DNA from: Baylisascaris procyonis
Taxonomy: Eukaryota; Nematoda; Chromadorea; Rhabditida; Ascarididae
NCBI GenBank assembly: GCA_037389465.1
Contig: JAZARR010000250.1
Coordinates: forward strand, 248,001 to 312,000
DNA length: 64,000 nucleotides
Direction of reading: 5' to 3'
Positions 38,515 through 50,609 of the stretch are shown in pieces (within the stretch, counting starts at the first letter, position 1; each line of letters begins with the position of its first letter). The notes beneath the pieces are model-generated. The model saw only the letters and a list, made by a program, of their open reading frames with translations. It did no database searches and had not been told where the DNA came from. Both the position numbers and the translations under genes were made by a program.

Positions 38515-41500
38515 ATGATCCTCAGAAGGGGCCGTCATGTAGTTTGTCCCTTACTAGTGCTGCCAGTATGCTTTGCGGTCATCAACATAAAAGAGTTGAA
38601 TGACGTGCTGTACGATGTCACATTAGAAGATGTTCCTGCCGGCTTCGAGCACTTCACTCTGGATGCATCGGTGACATCCATCGACGATGTGTCGTTGCCT
38701 GAGGTAAACCTTTTTTCCGTCATCACTTCCTGAGTTTGTTTTGACTTTGTCATACATCGAAATTTGTGCCTGATGGTAGTATAATTGCTTGGTTAGAGTT
38801 TAAACAGCCTGCAGAAAACACATGGAACAGAAGTTCATTGCCCACAATACCCGACGGATATCATATGACAGGAGGCAGATTCAATGGGTTCAATTGAGAG
38901 TACATAAAATGTGTTTTTATGCAGAGTGTATAATCAGCGAAAACTTTTCTAGTTTTCAAAGTGTTTAAAAATGCAACAAAATAGTCGACTCTTTGTTTGT
39001 TGTTGGAGTATAGGTTCTTAATTATGACCTTATAGCGATGAATTGCTTTTAGTACTTATTTTAGAGGTATTTGTCTAGTTTGTTTATCTAAAATACCCAT
39101 TACACAGTGATGATATGTGAGTTTTTGTAGTTCACGATACAAGAAAATGCTGACACAGTATTGATGGCGAGTGCGTTTGGTCAGCGTTTTGTTTGTTCAC
39201 TACCGTCTGTCGATTATCAACGAAGTGTCGCCGATGATTCGACGGTCATTCTGAATGTACAGTTGGTCGCCGAAGTTGTTGCTGCCTCTTTTTACGCACG
39301 CAATTGCATCAGAAAGGTTTGTTGTTTTCGGCTTTACATTCTAGCAATTATTCAATCTTGAGCGATAATTTAAAGTATTGGGTCAGCCAAATTGGGCTGG
39401 TTTTCCTACTGCCAGATGAACCAAATATAACAGTTCCGTTGGGCGAATCTGTAGAAGTCGATCGGTGATCCTGAACTTTTTTGAAAGTTCACTCGAATGC
39501 CGAATGCAACTCACTCTGCTCGTTGTTCATCTTAGTATCCGATTGGGTAGAAGACTGTGAAGATGTGATAAGTAGTGTGTTTATTCTCGATAAGCAGAGA
39601 GGGTGCCGTTTTCATTTATCATCGTCAACGAACAAATGATAAGGAGAACAAATCGCTTATTATTTCCTTCATTTTAGGGTATTTGCTGAGTCGGCGATCG
39701 TAATGTTTATTTTTCAGAACCTTGGTTGGTGGACATATGAATTATGCTATGGCAAACATATTGAGCAGCTGCATATTGAAGGTAAGCTTGTGTTGCTGGC
39801 AAGATATTTATTCAACTTTATTGTTGCCAAGGTAATTGATGTTTACACCTTTAATTATTACTGAGCAGGTAACGATCCTAAATTCAATTAGGTATCACTG
39901 ATTTGGCCACATGTTGCGGAACCGATTTTTAATTTATGCAACTGTGCATTCCATCTTACGTTACACTTGATAGCCATGTCAATGCCGTTTCTGCGATGTA
40001 ATGCAAAAATGTTGTAGTGTTATTGTAGGATCTGACAGTGTTGCTACTGTCTTATCATTGGGTCATTTTATTGGTAATTTACCGCTACCTAATTTCGTTC
40101 CCAAAGTTGGCACTCAATTATATTTCGAACAACATTATGCGGATGGTAGCGAATGCGATATTACGCATGAATCAAGAAGTTCAACCGTCAGGGTTCGTTG
40201 GCGTTACTTCTTTATCTTATTTATTATTCGTATAAATCGTTTTACACAGAATTCGAGAATATTGCAGCTTAGTGGCATATCTGCATATACATATATGCAT
40301 ATGGCAGCCTCATAAGTGTGATTCTGGGGGAGGGAGTTTGCTGGGAAGCCAATATCCCCTCCTCCGCATAGGTGATCAGTGCTTTCGAGTTAAGGTGTTG
40401 AATCAGGAATAACATTGCTCCATCTTTTTTAGCAACACCTTCATTTTCTTCGAAATGAATAGGGTGGGTTTTAATATTGCCTTGAAATAAAGCAATTTCG
40501 TTTGTTTAGAGACTTTATCGTATATTTTATTCTGCTGATTAATTGAATAATTTGCCCATTATTTAGGATGGTAGCAAGAGGATGGATCTTTGATTGAGGT
40601 GCCGAAGCTTTTTCATTGAATGACGAATTCCAGTCTGCCTAATATAGCTTTTTCATGCTACGCAATATGCTTTAGGACTTATCAGGTGGTAATGATCCCT
40701 TCTTGGGTCACTTCGTAAAGGGAACTTCGTGATAAGTCAGGGTCACAGATGGACGTTGTCCACTCAGGATGCATTCGTTCGGCTTCGAACACTCTCCTAA
40801 TTGGCTGTTTGTTAAAGATGCAATAAGTGCTGAAGGATATGAAATTGTGCTAGCGAAGTGCATTACTTTCAGTTCATCTGTGACGAACTACTAACCACCA
40901 GCGAAGCATATATAGATACGGTATACGAACGGTCATCATGTGAATACGTTCTTACAGTGAGAACGGGCTCATTATGTAAGCTGAGTGCCTTCCTACCTGT
41001 GGGTCGACCGCAAACGGCACTGACGGTTCTATGCAGACCGGCACTCGATGGTGGTGGTGCGATGCGCTATGTGCGTTCACTCATCACTGACCAGCAGAAC
41101 AGGGTAGATGCTTTTTACCTCTGTTTTGTTGGGGTGCTGCAGTATTAACGATTGGAGAGGGATCAGAGTGCTCTTATTTCAGTTTTTGAATATATGCCAT
41201 TATAGCAGTTAGTAATTCGAGGAAGTGATGGGCATTATTGTTGGGATTGATACATTTGAAAAGATCGAATTCCTATAAATTGCTTTGGGATAGTCACGGG
41301 TATTTTATAATAAGTTTAATGAGCCTGAAGAGGGGGCACCATAAAACTGTTTTTATTTTCAGAAGGAGAAAAGCGAATTAATTGAACGCTTAGTTGCAAA
41401 AGCAGATAGTATTCAACGACAACGATTTGCACGTAAGCGTACTGCATTTAACACGCCACGCGCTAAGTATCGTGCAATGCTCGATGAAAAAAGACTGAGG

Positions 41501-44500
41501 AAACAATTCGACGATCTAATGAAGCTCGCCTCTAGATTGAATGCCGATCGTAAGTGTGCTTCTAGGATTGCTCAAAGTTGATTCGCCAAGATTCTTTAGC
41601 TTCCTGGATCCTGCGTCCAGAATTTATAGTCGATGTCTTCGATCGTTCGACTAAAAATGGTAGTTGCGGGCATGGTATTTCTGCTGATCTTAAAGCTGTG
41701 ATATAGCATTTGACAGTATCTCGCATCTGTGGGCAACTCACTATTGTGTGCGGTCGCCGAAATGATGCTGGGATAGCCTAATGTTATGAAGTAATTTAAT
41801 AAAATTTTTCACTTCATGCTTATAATTCTTGGTTTTCTGTTGCAGTGATTTGTGCAGAATTCGGGTAAATCTTCAATTTTCGTTCTCCCCTTCAGTAATT
41901 TTTCTTGGAGGCAATTGATTATCAACAAAAATGTGATGTGAAATATGTAAAGTTTAAGAGGGCAAGGCAGAGGTGGAGGCAATAATGACGTGTTTCTTGA
42001 GCTCTTTGAGTGGATCTAGATTTGAACTGGGTGCCGTTCTACCTTTCAGAGTGCAGAACTTAGCTGGACGTAGTCGAGCGGATTCATTATTCTCTTTTTT
42101 TTCGATGGCGGTTTCATGTGTGTGGACGGGGGGGGGGAGAGGAGGGGAGGGTGATGAGGTAACAAGTAGATATCACTAGATGAACGCTATGTATAGTTTG
42201 ATGGGAAAGGGTGACTACAGAGAACGCTTGCGAGGCATTTCTGTTGTACTTATTGAGCATTCATTCGACAGCAGCACTCTTTCACTGTTGTTGTTTGTCA
42301 GGTATTCAGGTGTGGGGGTTGCACTGATATTTGCTCATTTCAGTCGAAGGCGTAACCTATGCGGATGTGCAAGTATTCGATGATATTCACGAGATGGAAG
42401 GTGCGTTTAAAATGAATCCTATTCATAAATTATAGTTTCATTCTTACCTGCTTAATCATTACGAAGTGGTATACCTACGTTTTGATACCTTACAAACATT
42501 ATCTTGGAGTCTGCAGATCATTTTTTTCTTATATATGAATAAAATGTCATCGGGAATGTTGATTTCAATGAACGAAGTCTTTCGCTGCAGTGGTCAGTGT
42601 GTATTTGGGGACAAGGTGGTACAGGTGGCTATCAGCGTTGGAAGGAGAAACGTGAGAAAATAAGTGGGTGGTGGTTTGAATTCGATATTTCCATTGAGCG
42701 AAGTCTACCTTTTAGAAAGTGCTATGTGTGCCGCTTGTAGTAATTAATGAACATTGTGTAGTTAAACAGATATCTTCAAACTTTAGGCTGCCATTTGTAG
42801 GCTTTAAGTATTCAAAATTTAAAGTAATTAAACTTAAAAGTCGAACCTTAATATATTTTCGAATTAAACCTTAACATCGAATTGCGATTCGAAACAATAG
42901 CAACGGTGTTGATACATTTGATGAATACATCGCCACATTAAAGGGTATTTATATGTTTGAGCGTGTAATTATAATTGCTATAGGCAATTATGCAAGCGAT
43001 GATGATGAGGATCGAGCGAATCTTTATTGGTACTTTATGGATCGCAATTGGGATCGCAAATTCTTCCCTATGAATATCGCCTATGTTCGTGCGAAAAACG
43101 CCTATTATACTATGGTTGGTTTATCTTAATATTTTTTGTGCACAGAGAGGGTTGATGAATTCATTCTACCAACGCAATTGCTCGTCGAAATCTTTGATTT
43201 GAACCAGGAGTAATGGATTTCTTGGAAGAGTTAGCAAACGAATGTCACTTCATTTTCAAGTTGTTCGGAAGGTATATTTTATAGAAAGCACTCGTTTCGA
43301 TGTTTTAATTCAGTACTGCCCTATGAAATATAAATGATTTGTTCCAAGCCTATGTCCTTATATTAGCAAAACGAAAATGCCCCATTTGAAGATTCTGTTT
43401 TGACATTTCAGCGTCAGATTGAATCGAGAGTCACTTTAATACAGTTCACTTCCTGGATGCGCGATTCTACTTGTGGAAGGAAGTTTATTGGGATTTGAAT
43501 ATGTATTTTTGCAGATGTCAAAATTTTTACAACGAATGGGAATGTCGTTCGATTATCAAATGTTCACCTATGAACACTTTTTACGAAATATCGATACGGG
43601 TGAAATCGAAGAGAAGGAATTAAGAATCTTTTTCGGTTCCACATTGACAAAAGCGTTTCATGAAGAGAGTATCCCAGGGATTGCTGATTTCATGGTTGGT
43701 GCGATTTTGTTTTTATGATGCATCATATACTGAGATATCCCGATTTATTTGTTTACTTATTTATTTATATTAACGTTCAAGATGCAAAAGCATACAAAAG
43801 TATGTGGGCACGAATAGTAAGAACGAGCAAGACGTTTTGCAAAGCTTCTATTTAGACAAGTAGAGTTTAACACGTAAGAGCAACAATAATTGTTAGATCT
43901 AAACGACTCAGCTGAAGTTTAGAAGTTGTAGGAGGGATGGATCGGTGAGATCAGTGGGAATCAGATTCCAGACTCATACAACGCGAGCTCATTACTCGTT
44001 GTCTTTTAAACACACCTGTTTCTTTGTCAGTATTAATTTTTAGCTGTCTGATTTCGTTCGTATGTTTTAGCGGAAACATGGTTAATTTTAATCTCAATCT
44101 TCGTTTTTTTACATATTTTATGAGCTACCAATTCCCACAATAATTTAGTTGTAATGTTTGCATATTGCTCATGTAAAGGTTCATTTCTTTGTTCATTTAT
44201 TTGAAGAGAAAGGGAAGGGGGGGGGGGGCATGGCGCGCTTTCAGTACGCCTTCTTTCAGTAATAGCGAATTTCGGGTGAAAGTTTACATCGAAAACGATG
44301 TGGGATTGCAAACACGTGCAAAGTTGAATGTAGTTACCGCGACAATAGCAATTTTGGGTCATGTTTACCAATTATGAGGCAACCATTGAGAACACTATAA
44401 AAAGATAGTTTATTTTGAGAACAAATATCGACTTTCAGTTGATATCGTACGAATAAATTGAAAGTATTTTTGGGGATAGACATTAATCTGTTTCTCTCCT

Positions 44501-47500
44501 TTGCAGCATACCTGCAAAGGTTCAGACAGCTAGCAGCGGAGGCATGCTATACCACCACTTCACATTACAGAGGTAAGGGTGGAGTGAGGGACGGTGGTGA
44601 TGGCGAGTTGCATATAATGGTATTTAGCACTCGAAAAACACGCTTTCTTTCCTTCGATAATGGGGAATTTGGCACTTTCTTAAGGAGTCACAAAAGTATT
44701 TAACACTCCTATCAAAGAATAAGATTTTAGGACGGCGCATGTGCGTCGTCGATCGTTCGTTCTTTCGCGAAGAGACTTTAATGGTACTGCTACAATTTTT
44801 AGCAGGTAAAATTTTCCAAGTTTTCGTCAGTTTGGGTTGTTTATTGAAAACCAGAGATTTAATTTAGCAACCGCAAAACTTTGACTTAAACGATTACTGG
44901 TACGATATAATGTGGTTGCACTCGAATGTGCTAAACGAGCATGTGGAAATATTCGAGAACGAGGTGCTGGAGAATGTCTTGAACGGTGTTCGCTGTGTGC
45001 CTGAGGATGTGATGTCAAAGGTGGCTCGTCAAATTCTACATATAAACACTCTTGTAGGTTATTTTCCCATTTTACTTCACTCATTTAATTTCTTTGTTCT
45101 TTTATTCTATATCCGAAGTGAATAAACTCAATCAAACTTTTTTCAGTTGAGGACAAAGGAGAAAAGGAATGAGCACTATATGGGTCAGAATTACTTCTCG
45201 TTTGTTAAAGCAGAAGAGATCTACTTCAAGTTTGAGGTACGCATTATGGCAATCTGTTATTTCCTTACTTTTTTATTTTGGACTTCTAGGCAAAATGCTT
45301 TAAAGTTATTGCCCGACGTTGTTCCAAGCTCAAATTTACCTCTGCGGTTCATTGGCCAATTTCATGCAGTGAAATATGATTAAGCGGAAGTTTAATTTCA
45401 TAAGGATGCTGTAGTCTGAGATTAAAGGTATGCGTAAGTATAGTATCGGGGTTTGCTTCAAAAGTTCAGCAGCCTTTTTACTTAAAAACTTTTTATAGAA
45501 AAAATCAAAGTGTGCCAGAGAGGCTATGCATTTTTACAACTCAGCTTATCGCAATAAAATTAACTTCCTAATTGCTGGAAAATAAAATTATAAACGTCTA
45601 ATTCTGTAATGATTTTCCTGCGCTAAAGGATGACTGTGAACTCAAAGATGAGATTAATTTTTTTCTTTTTTGCCCTGCCTATACTAAAAGTCACCTCTGC
45701 AATACCTAGCTATCCATGTTTATCACCTACATGTGCAGAAACTCTATCTAATCTCCACATATGTACTCTCGATATGCACAGAATAATATTTCCTGACAGA
45801 TCTCTGCAGAATGGATAAAAAAGAAGGAGAAAAGGCTAAATGGGATAGCAGTGTATTATGCCAATATATTTTCTTCGTAACGCTAAGTTTATGTGATGAT
45901 GGGAAGTTTCGCATGTTTTCACCACATATAACTTTCCGAATTAAGGAACGATATGCAGTTTTCATCGATTCACCTTTTATTCATCATGAGGTAGAAATGC
46001 AAACAACTGTATGCTCTATTTTTTTCTGCTGGAGGAATCCATTTCTCTCCAAATTTGATGGAAAATATATGAATAACCCCTTCTATGTTGAGCAATATAG
46101 GTGACCGAGACCTCCACTTTGAGGTAGTAGGGGGTATTCACGATTACCGACGCAATGCTGGTGTTTATTATATGAAAAAATCGTTTTAGCTCATTCAATG
46201 GGTCGGGTTTTGTGATTCCGATATCATCGTTGAGAGAAAGGAATTCCTGACCGACCGTTCCCAGAAATCTTCCCGCTTTATGCCATCAAAGTAGATCACA
46301 ATCATGGTTTGCAGGAAGCATTTAATCGGGCAATAAAACGTTATGATAAGCGCACTCAGATAGCAGAAGCGCAGCTATACGCGAAGCACGTGTTGAGCAG
46401 AGAGGAAATGATATCGTGGATGGATATGATTCACCCTGAAGGTGCGTTTTGCTTAGAGAACTGGTTGAGTTGTTAAATGCTGCTCATTGAACTTAAGTTC
46501 GACTTTGATTAGTGAACTCTGGTTGAAGTAGCAGCCGTACAATGCGCCCAACTATGTCTCTACTTTTTGAAGGAATTAGGTTGGAGGTATGGTTTGCATT
46601 TAACTTGCGATGGCACTTTACGACAACTTTAGTGCATCAGAGGCACTAATCTATTTCTTTGATTAAATCGAGATGTGAAAGCTTGACTACTTGTCACTAC
46701 CGAATCTACCATTACTACGTTCCCTCTGGAATATTTCTTGATAAGAAATCCTCTCCCTACAGAATGAACTCATGCCGAATCCATAAATACATTTCAAACA
46801 CAGTCACCAGCTTCCTCATGTCTGTAACCCGCAAAATGATTTGAGTAATGAGATAATTTCAAATGTAGTGACATGTCGATTAAAAGGGATCCTCTTGTCC
46901 TCCCCTGTTCTTCTTCTTGCTGTTAAGCAGACAGCCTCGCTTTTTTCTTCAATAAACTAGATTATTAGTAGACACATATGGCACCGAAACAAGCTATGAC
47001 TTGCATTAGATGCGTGAATTCCCTTTTATGGTTGAACAGAATGTAAGATGTTTTTATGCCAGTCGGGAATAAGATCACTGATAAACAATGAATGTGTGGT
47101 GTCGAGAATATAAAACTTTATGCATGACAGATTTTTATTAGTTTATGTCTTTTACTAATGGATACCTAATTCCTGGATTGTTTTTACAACGACTTCATAA
47201 AGGCGATATTGACCGTGTGAATTCGAGGGAGAGAATGAGGGATAAAACTATGAGAGAATTTTCGTGGGGTAATTTCAGTACAGAGTGCGGCATTATCCGT
47301 TGACTTTAGGAGGCATCCAATTCCTAATGGCTTTCAAACAAAATTCTATATGTCTATACCATTTTGTGCATAAACGTGACCTGTGCAGGTAAACTGTTAT
47401 GCGAAGCGTACCACATATTGCATATCATGGACGAATGTTTTTGATAGTATAGTTGGGTTGGGTATACGATATTAGTTTCTGTGAGAATTGCTTAGCATAA

Positions 47501-50500
47501 GATGCCATCAGTCTACCTGATTAATACTCTCAACTAACAAGTGGAATGGATGTTGACGTTGATTTCTTTTCATAACGATCTGATCATTTCAGAGTTGAAT
47601 GCAACAAATGCGATATTACTTGTAAAAAGCACAAAAACTGAGAGGCAAGGTAGCGACGTTGAGAACACTGAGATGCTTCGAATCATCGAACTTAGAACTA
47701 AAGGTGACAATAAGGATTTCCCTCAGTCGAATTTCATTTGATGCGGTCAAAAGGGGGAGAGAGAGTGAGAGGTACCGGTGAATGCTTTTATTTGGTTCGA
47801 AGAAAACTGTTTACGCATTCATTTTTGTCTCATAGATGCCCTTACCTATTCCTTACCTTACCTTACCTGTCATTACGATGTCAGCTGAGCGGTGGAAAGG
47901 TGAAGTGATCACCGGTCAAAAGATTTTTACTATTTTGGCGTTTTTCCGTCTCTGCTTTTCTGAAGTATTTTTTCTGCGCGGTTACGAATACAGGCTGAAA
48001 TCGAGAAGTGATTTGCGATTATCACCCCTAATTTGGAGGGAGGAGGTTGACGGCAGGTATATGCTTGTATGTGGTAGATATATTCGCTTTATTGAAAAAT
48101 GGCTTACAAGTGTGGAACGAAAGGTACACTTCCTTTATTGTTTATCGGTGTTTTATGATTCTCCAGTTTACTTGTTTATATTTAATGGCCACATTCTTAA
48201 ATAGTTGGGTCTTTTTTATTCCACATACCGTGCTCATCCGTTTATAAGCCCTAGAGCCCTTTAGTTTATGCAAATATTTCAACTTCGAAGAGGATTTATA
48301 AATAGAGTGGGATTTCCATGTTATTTAACATACGATGGTCTTCTAATTGGCCAACCTCTTTTCAAATCTTCATAACGAAGTTTTTCTATAATTTTTACAA
48401 TAATTCCCTGCTTATTTTATTGCTAGAAAATAGTAGAAGGCATATTTTGCGAATATATTTTTATAATGCTGCTAATAAGCATATATAAATTTGGCTTTGT
48501 CTACATTACAAATAGGAATAGATGTTTGAATTTGAGGTAAATCGACAGATGAAAGGGAAGCACTCCGCAATAAACTCCTTAAAGAAGCTGAAGAGAGGGG
48601 AGCGAAAGAGAGAATGATTGCACGTGCACGAAGACCAAATTTGAGGAAGAAAGTTGAGGTGGGTTCACATTTCTTTGAGCGGAACTATTGTTTGCAACTG
48701 AGGTCACGCTTAATCATTTTCAACAATATCATGGCATTTTATTTATTTTACTAAGTTATAGGCTGATATGTCCAAGATGTTTTTGATGTTCTCAGTGATA
48801 CATGTGGGCGCATTTATACTCGATATGCCGGAAGTTGAACTTGAGTTTAGTCCTTTTTTGCAGTGTGATCTTCGCTGGTAAAGTTTTTTCTTCGTACTTA
48901 ATTCTTTCAGGACATGCAGGTTTTATTCATTTAAAACAAGCGGTTCACCAACTAGGCACAGTGGAGTTCTGTCAGCATTGTTAACGCCTTTGTTCATCCA
49001 CTATTCTTTGCTTAGGATTTGTTCTTCGTTCATCGTTTGACTCAGACAAGCGTTTGTATTATGCGCCAACTTAATTCGTCAATGGTTACAAGTGTTATAT
49101 CTCATGGATCGATGGGAGCATAAGTTGTGTGATGGCATATGGTAGCATAAGTTTTCAGCGGTTTCCTTGGTTAATGTCCCACTGAAAGTGTGTGAATTGT
49201 AAAACGAAAATGGAGTTTTTGCTTGATATACTCAAAACGAAGAATGTGCTTTGTTAGGAAATCTCATTTCACTGTGTTTTTGTATGCAACGTAGCTTAAT
49301 TCTTTTTATTTTTATGGCATTGATCGCTGTTTAGTTTGCTTAATTATGTTGGTTTGATGTAAGCATTCTGTAGGAAAGTACATTCTCTGTAGTGCTCATA
49401 TAACAGAATAAGCCATCTTGATTATGGCAGAAAGATGTTATTAAAAATATACTAACTTCATTATCGTTCTAATAGGTTATTTACGCAGGAATATTTACGC
49501 CGGCCTTCCGACGAATATGTAATGTCAAGATTGAAGTCATTACGGCCATCCGGGTTTCTCGATAGTGATACACTGAAGAAGCAACTAGACGAATTTAAAC
49601 GTTCAATCGAGAAGAAAATTCGTGAGGCGGGATTAGCTGAAGGTTTTTTCATTTTTATTCCAACATTATTCATTCTTTTGCTCGGTGCTAGAGGTAGGTT
49701 GGTTGCTATCGTTTTCATTGTTATTCTAAGCTCATTCCTCATAAACCCCGAAGTAGTAATTCTCGTTCCTCATCGTTATAGACCTGTTGAGAATTGATAC
49801 CAGTTAACTGCCACATAGATGGTTAAGTAAATAGATATTGTTTCCTTCGTTTGCGTTGATATCTTCGTGATGAAGCCGCAGTTACGAATTGGATATTAAA
49901 TAATTAGATATTAAATAGATGATCATTTGAAATTTAAATGTAGGGCATCATTCGTTGCTATTTTTCATAAATCTTCTTAATGCTTTAAAAGCGGCTTGTT
50001 TCATAAAAGGTTTTGATTTGTGATTCGTATTATGATGGTGTTATCTACTTACAGAATTTGTCTGATAGATTATTACAGAGATATAATTTTTTGCTTTCGT
50101 AGATATATCACTGACTGCCGCGATTTCGAATTACCTTGGATGGTTTGAAATTAGCTTGCTACCAGGAGAACTTGTAGGCAGAATAGGGAACTCTTCTGTG
50201 AGAAGAAGGAGGCCTTGAGAACTTCCCTTCCTTTCCCCCATCCCTGTCTTAAGTTATAAATGCTCGTTGGCCATATATTAGTCATTAAATTTATATGTTG
50301 GTCACTGTTTCAGAAGGCGTAGTGAAGATAGAGGTGTTCGCACCGAGGGAGGATGGCGAAGGTACGTTGAGTAGCGTAGCATTCACTGAGGATGACGGAC
50401 AAACGAATGAAGCGTTGAAGATGCTGCTTGCCGAACAAGATCGTATCGATGCAGAAATGGAACATCAGAATCGGTTATGGAATGCATATACATTCGGTGC

Positions 50501-50609
50501 AACTCGTGAACAGAAGCATCAGGTAGAGCAAGTTGAATCAGAAGATCAGCAAGATGAACTCATCGTATCAAGGCTTATTCCAATACTTAAACGAGCTTGG
50601 CTAGTATGA
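38515..50609 (+). CDS. OS9: OS-9-like ER lectin for glycoprotein degradation, copy B
   Basis: Exons: 38515-38703, 39131-39316, 39718-39781, 40029-40192, 40873-41103, 41363-41549, 42344-42400, 42984-43114, 43515-43694, 44868-45053, 45147-45236, 46315-46441, 47593-47649, 48549-48658, 49489-49642 and 50314-50609. They total 2409 bases, or 802 residues. All 15 introns match copy A in position and phase. Exons 3-9 and exon 15 have exactly the same lengths in both. The N-terminus MILRRGRHVVCPLLVLPVCF is a signal peptide. The MRH glycan-binding residues are W129, W130, Q142, D190, R196, E220 and Y226, so none is lost. The sequon of copy A is replaced by D-G-S. The C-terminal exon (EGVVKIEVFAPREDGEG and onward to a TGA at 50607-50609) aligns with the end of human OS-9 and is longer than in copy A. 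Exon 12 is basic and helical where copy A has a proline-rich linker. Exon 13 (47593-47649) is supported by phase and a good acceptor only. Expected role is as for copy A; glycan preference or expression may have diverged. Confidence 0.88.
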
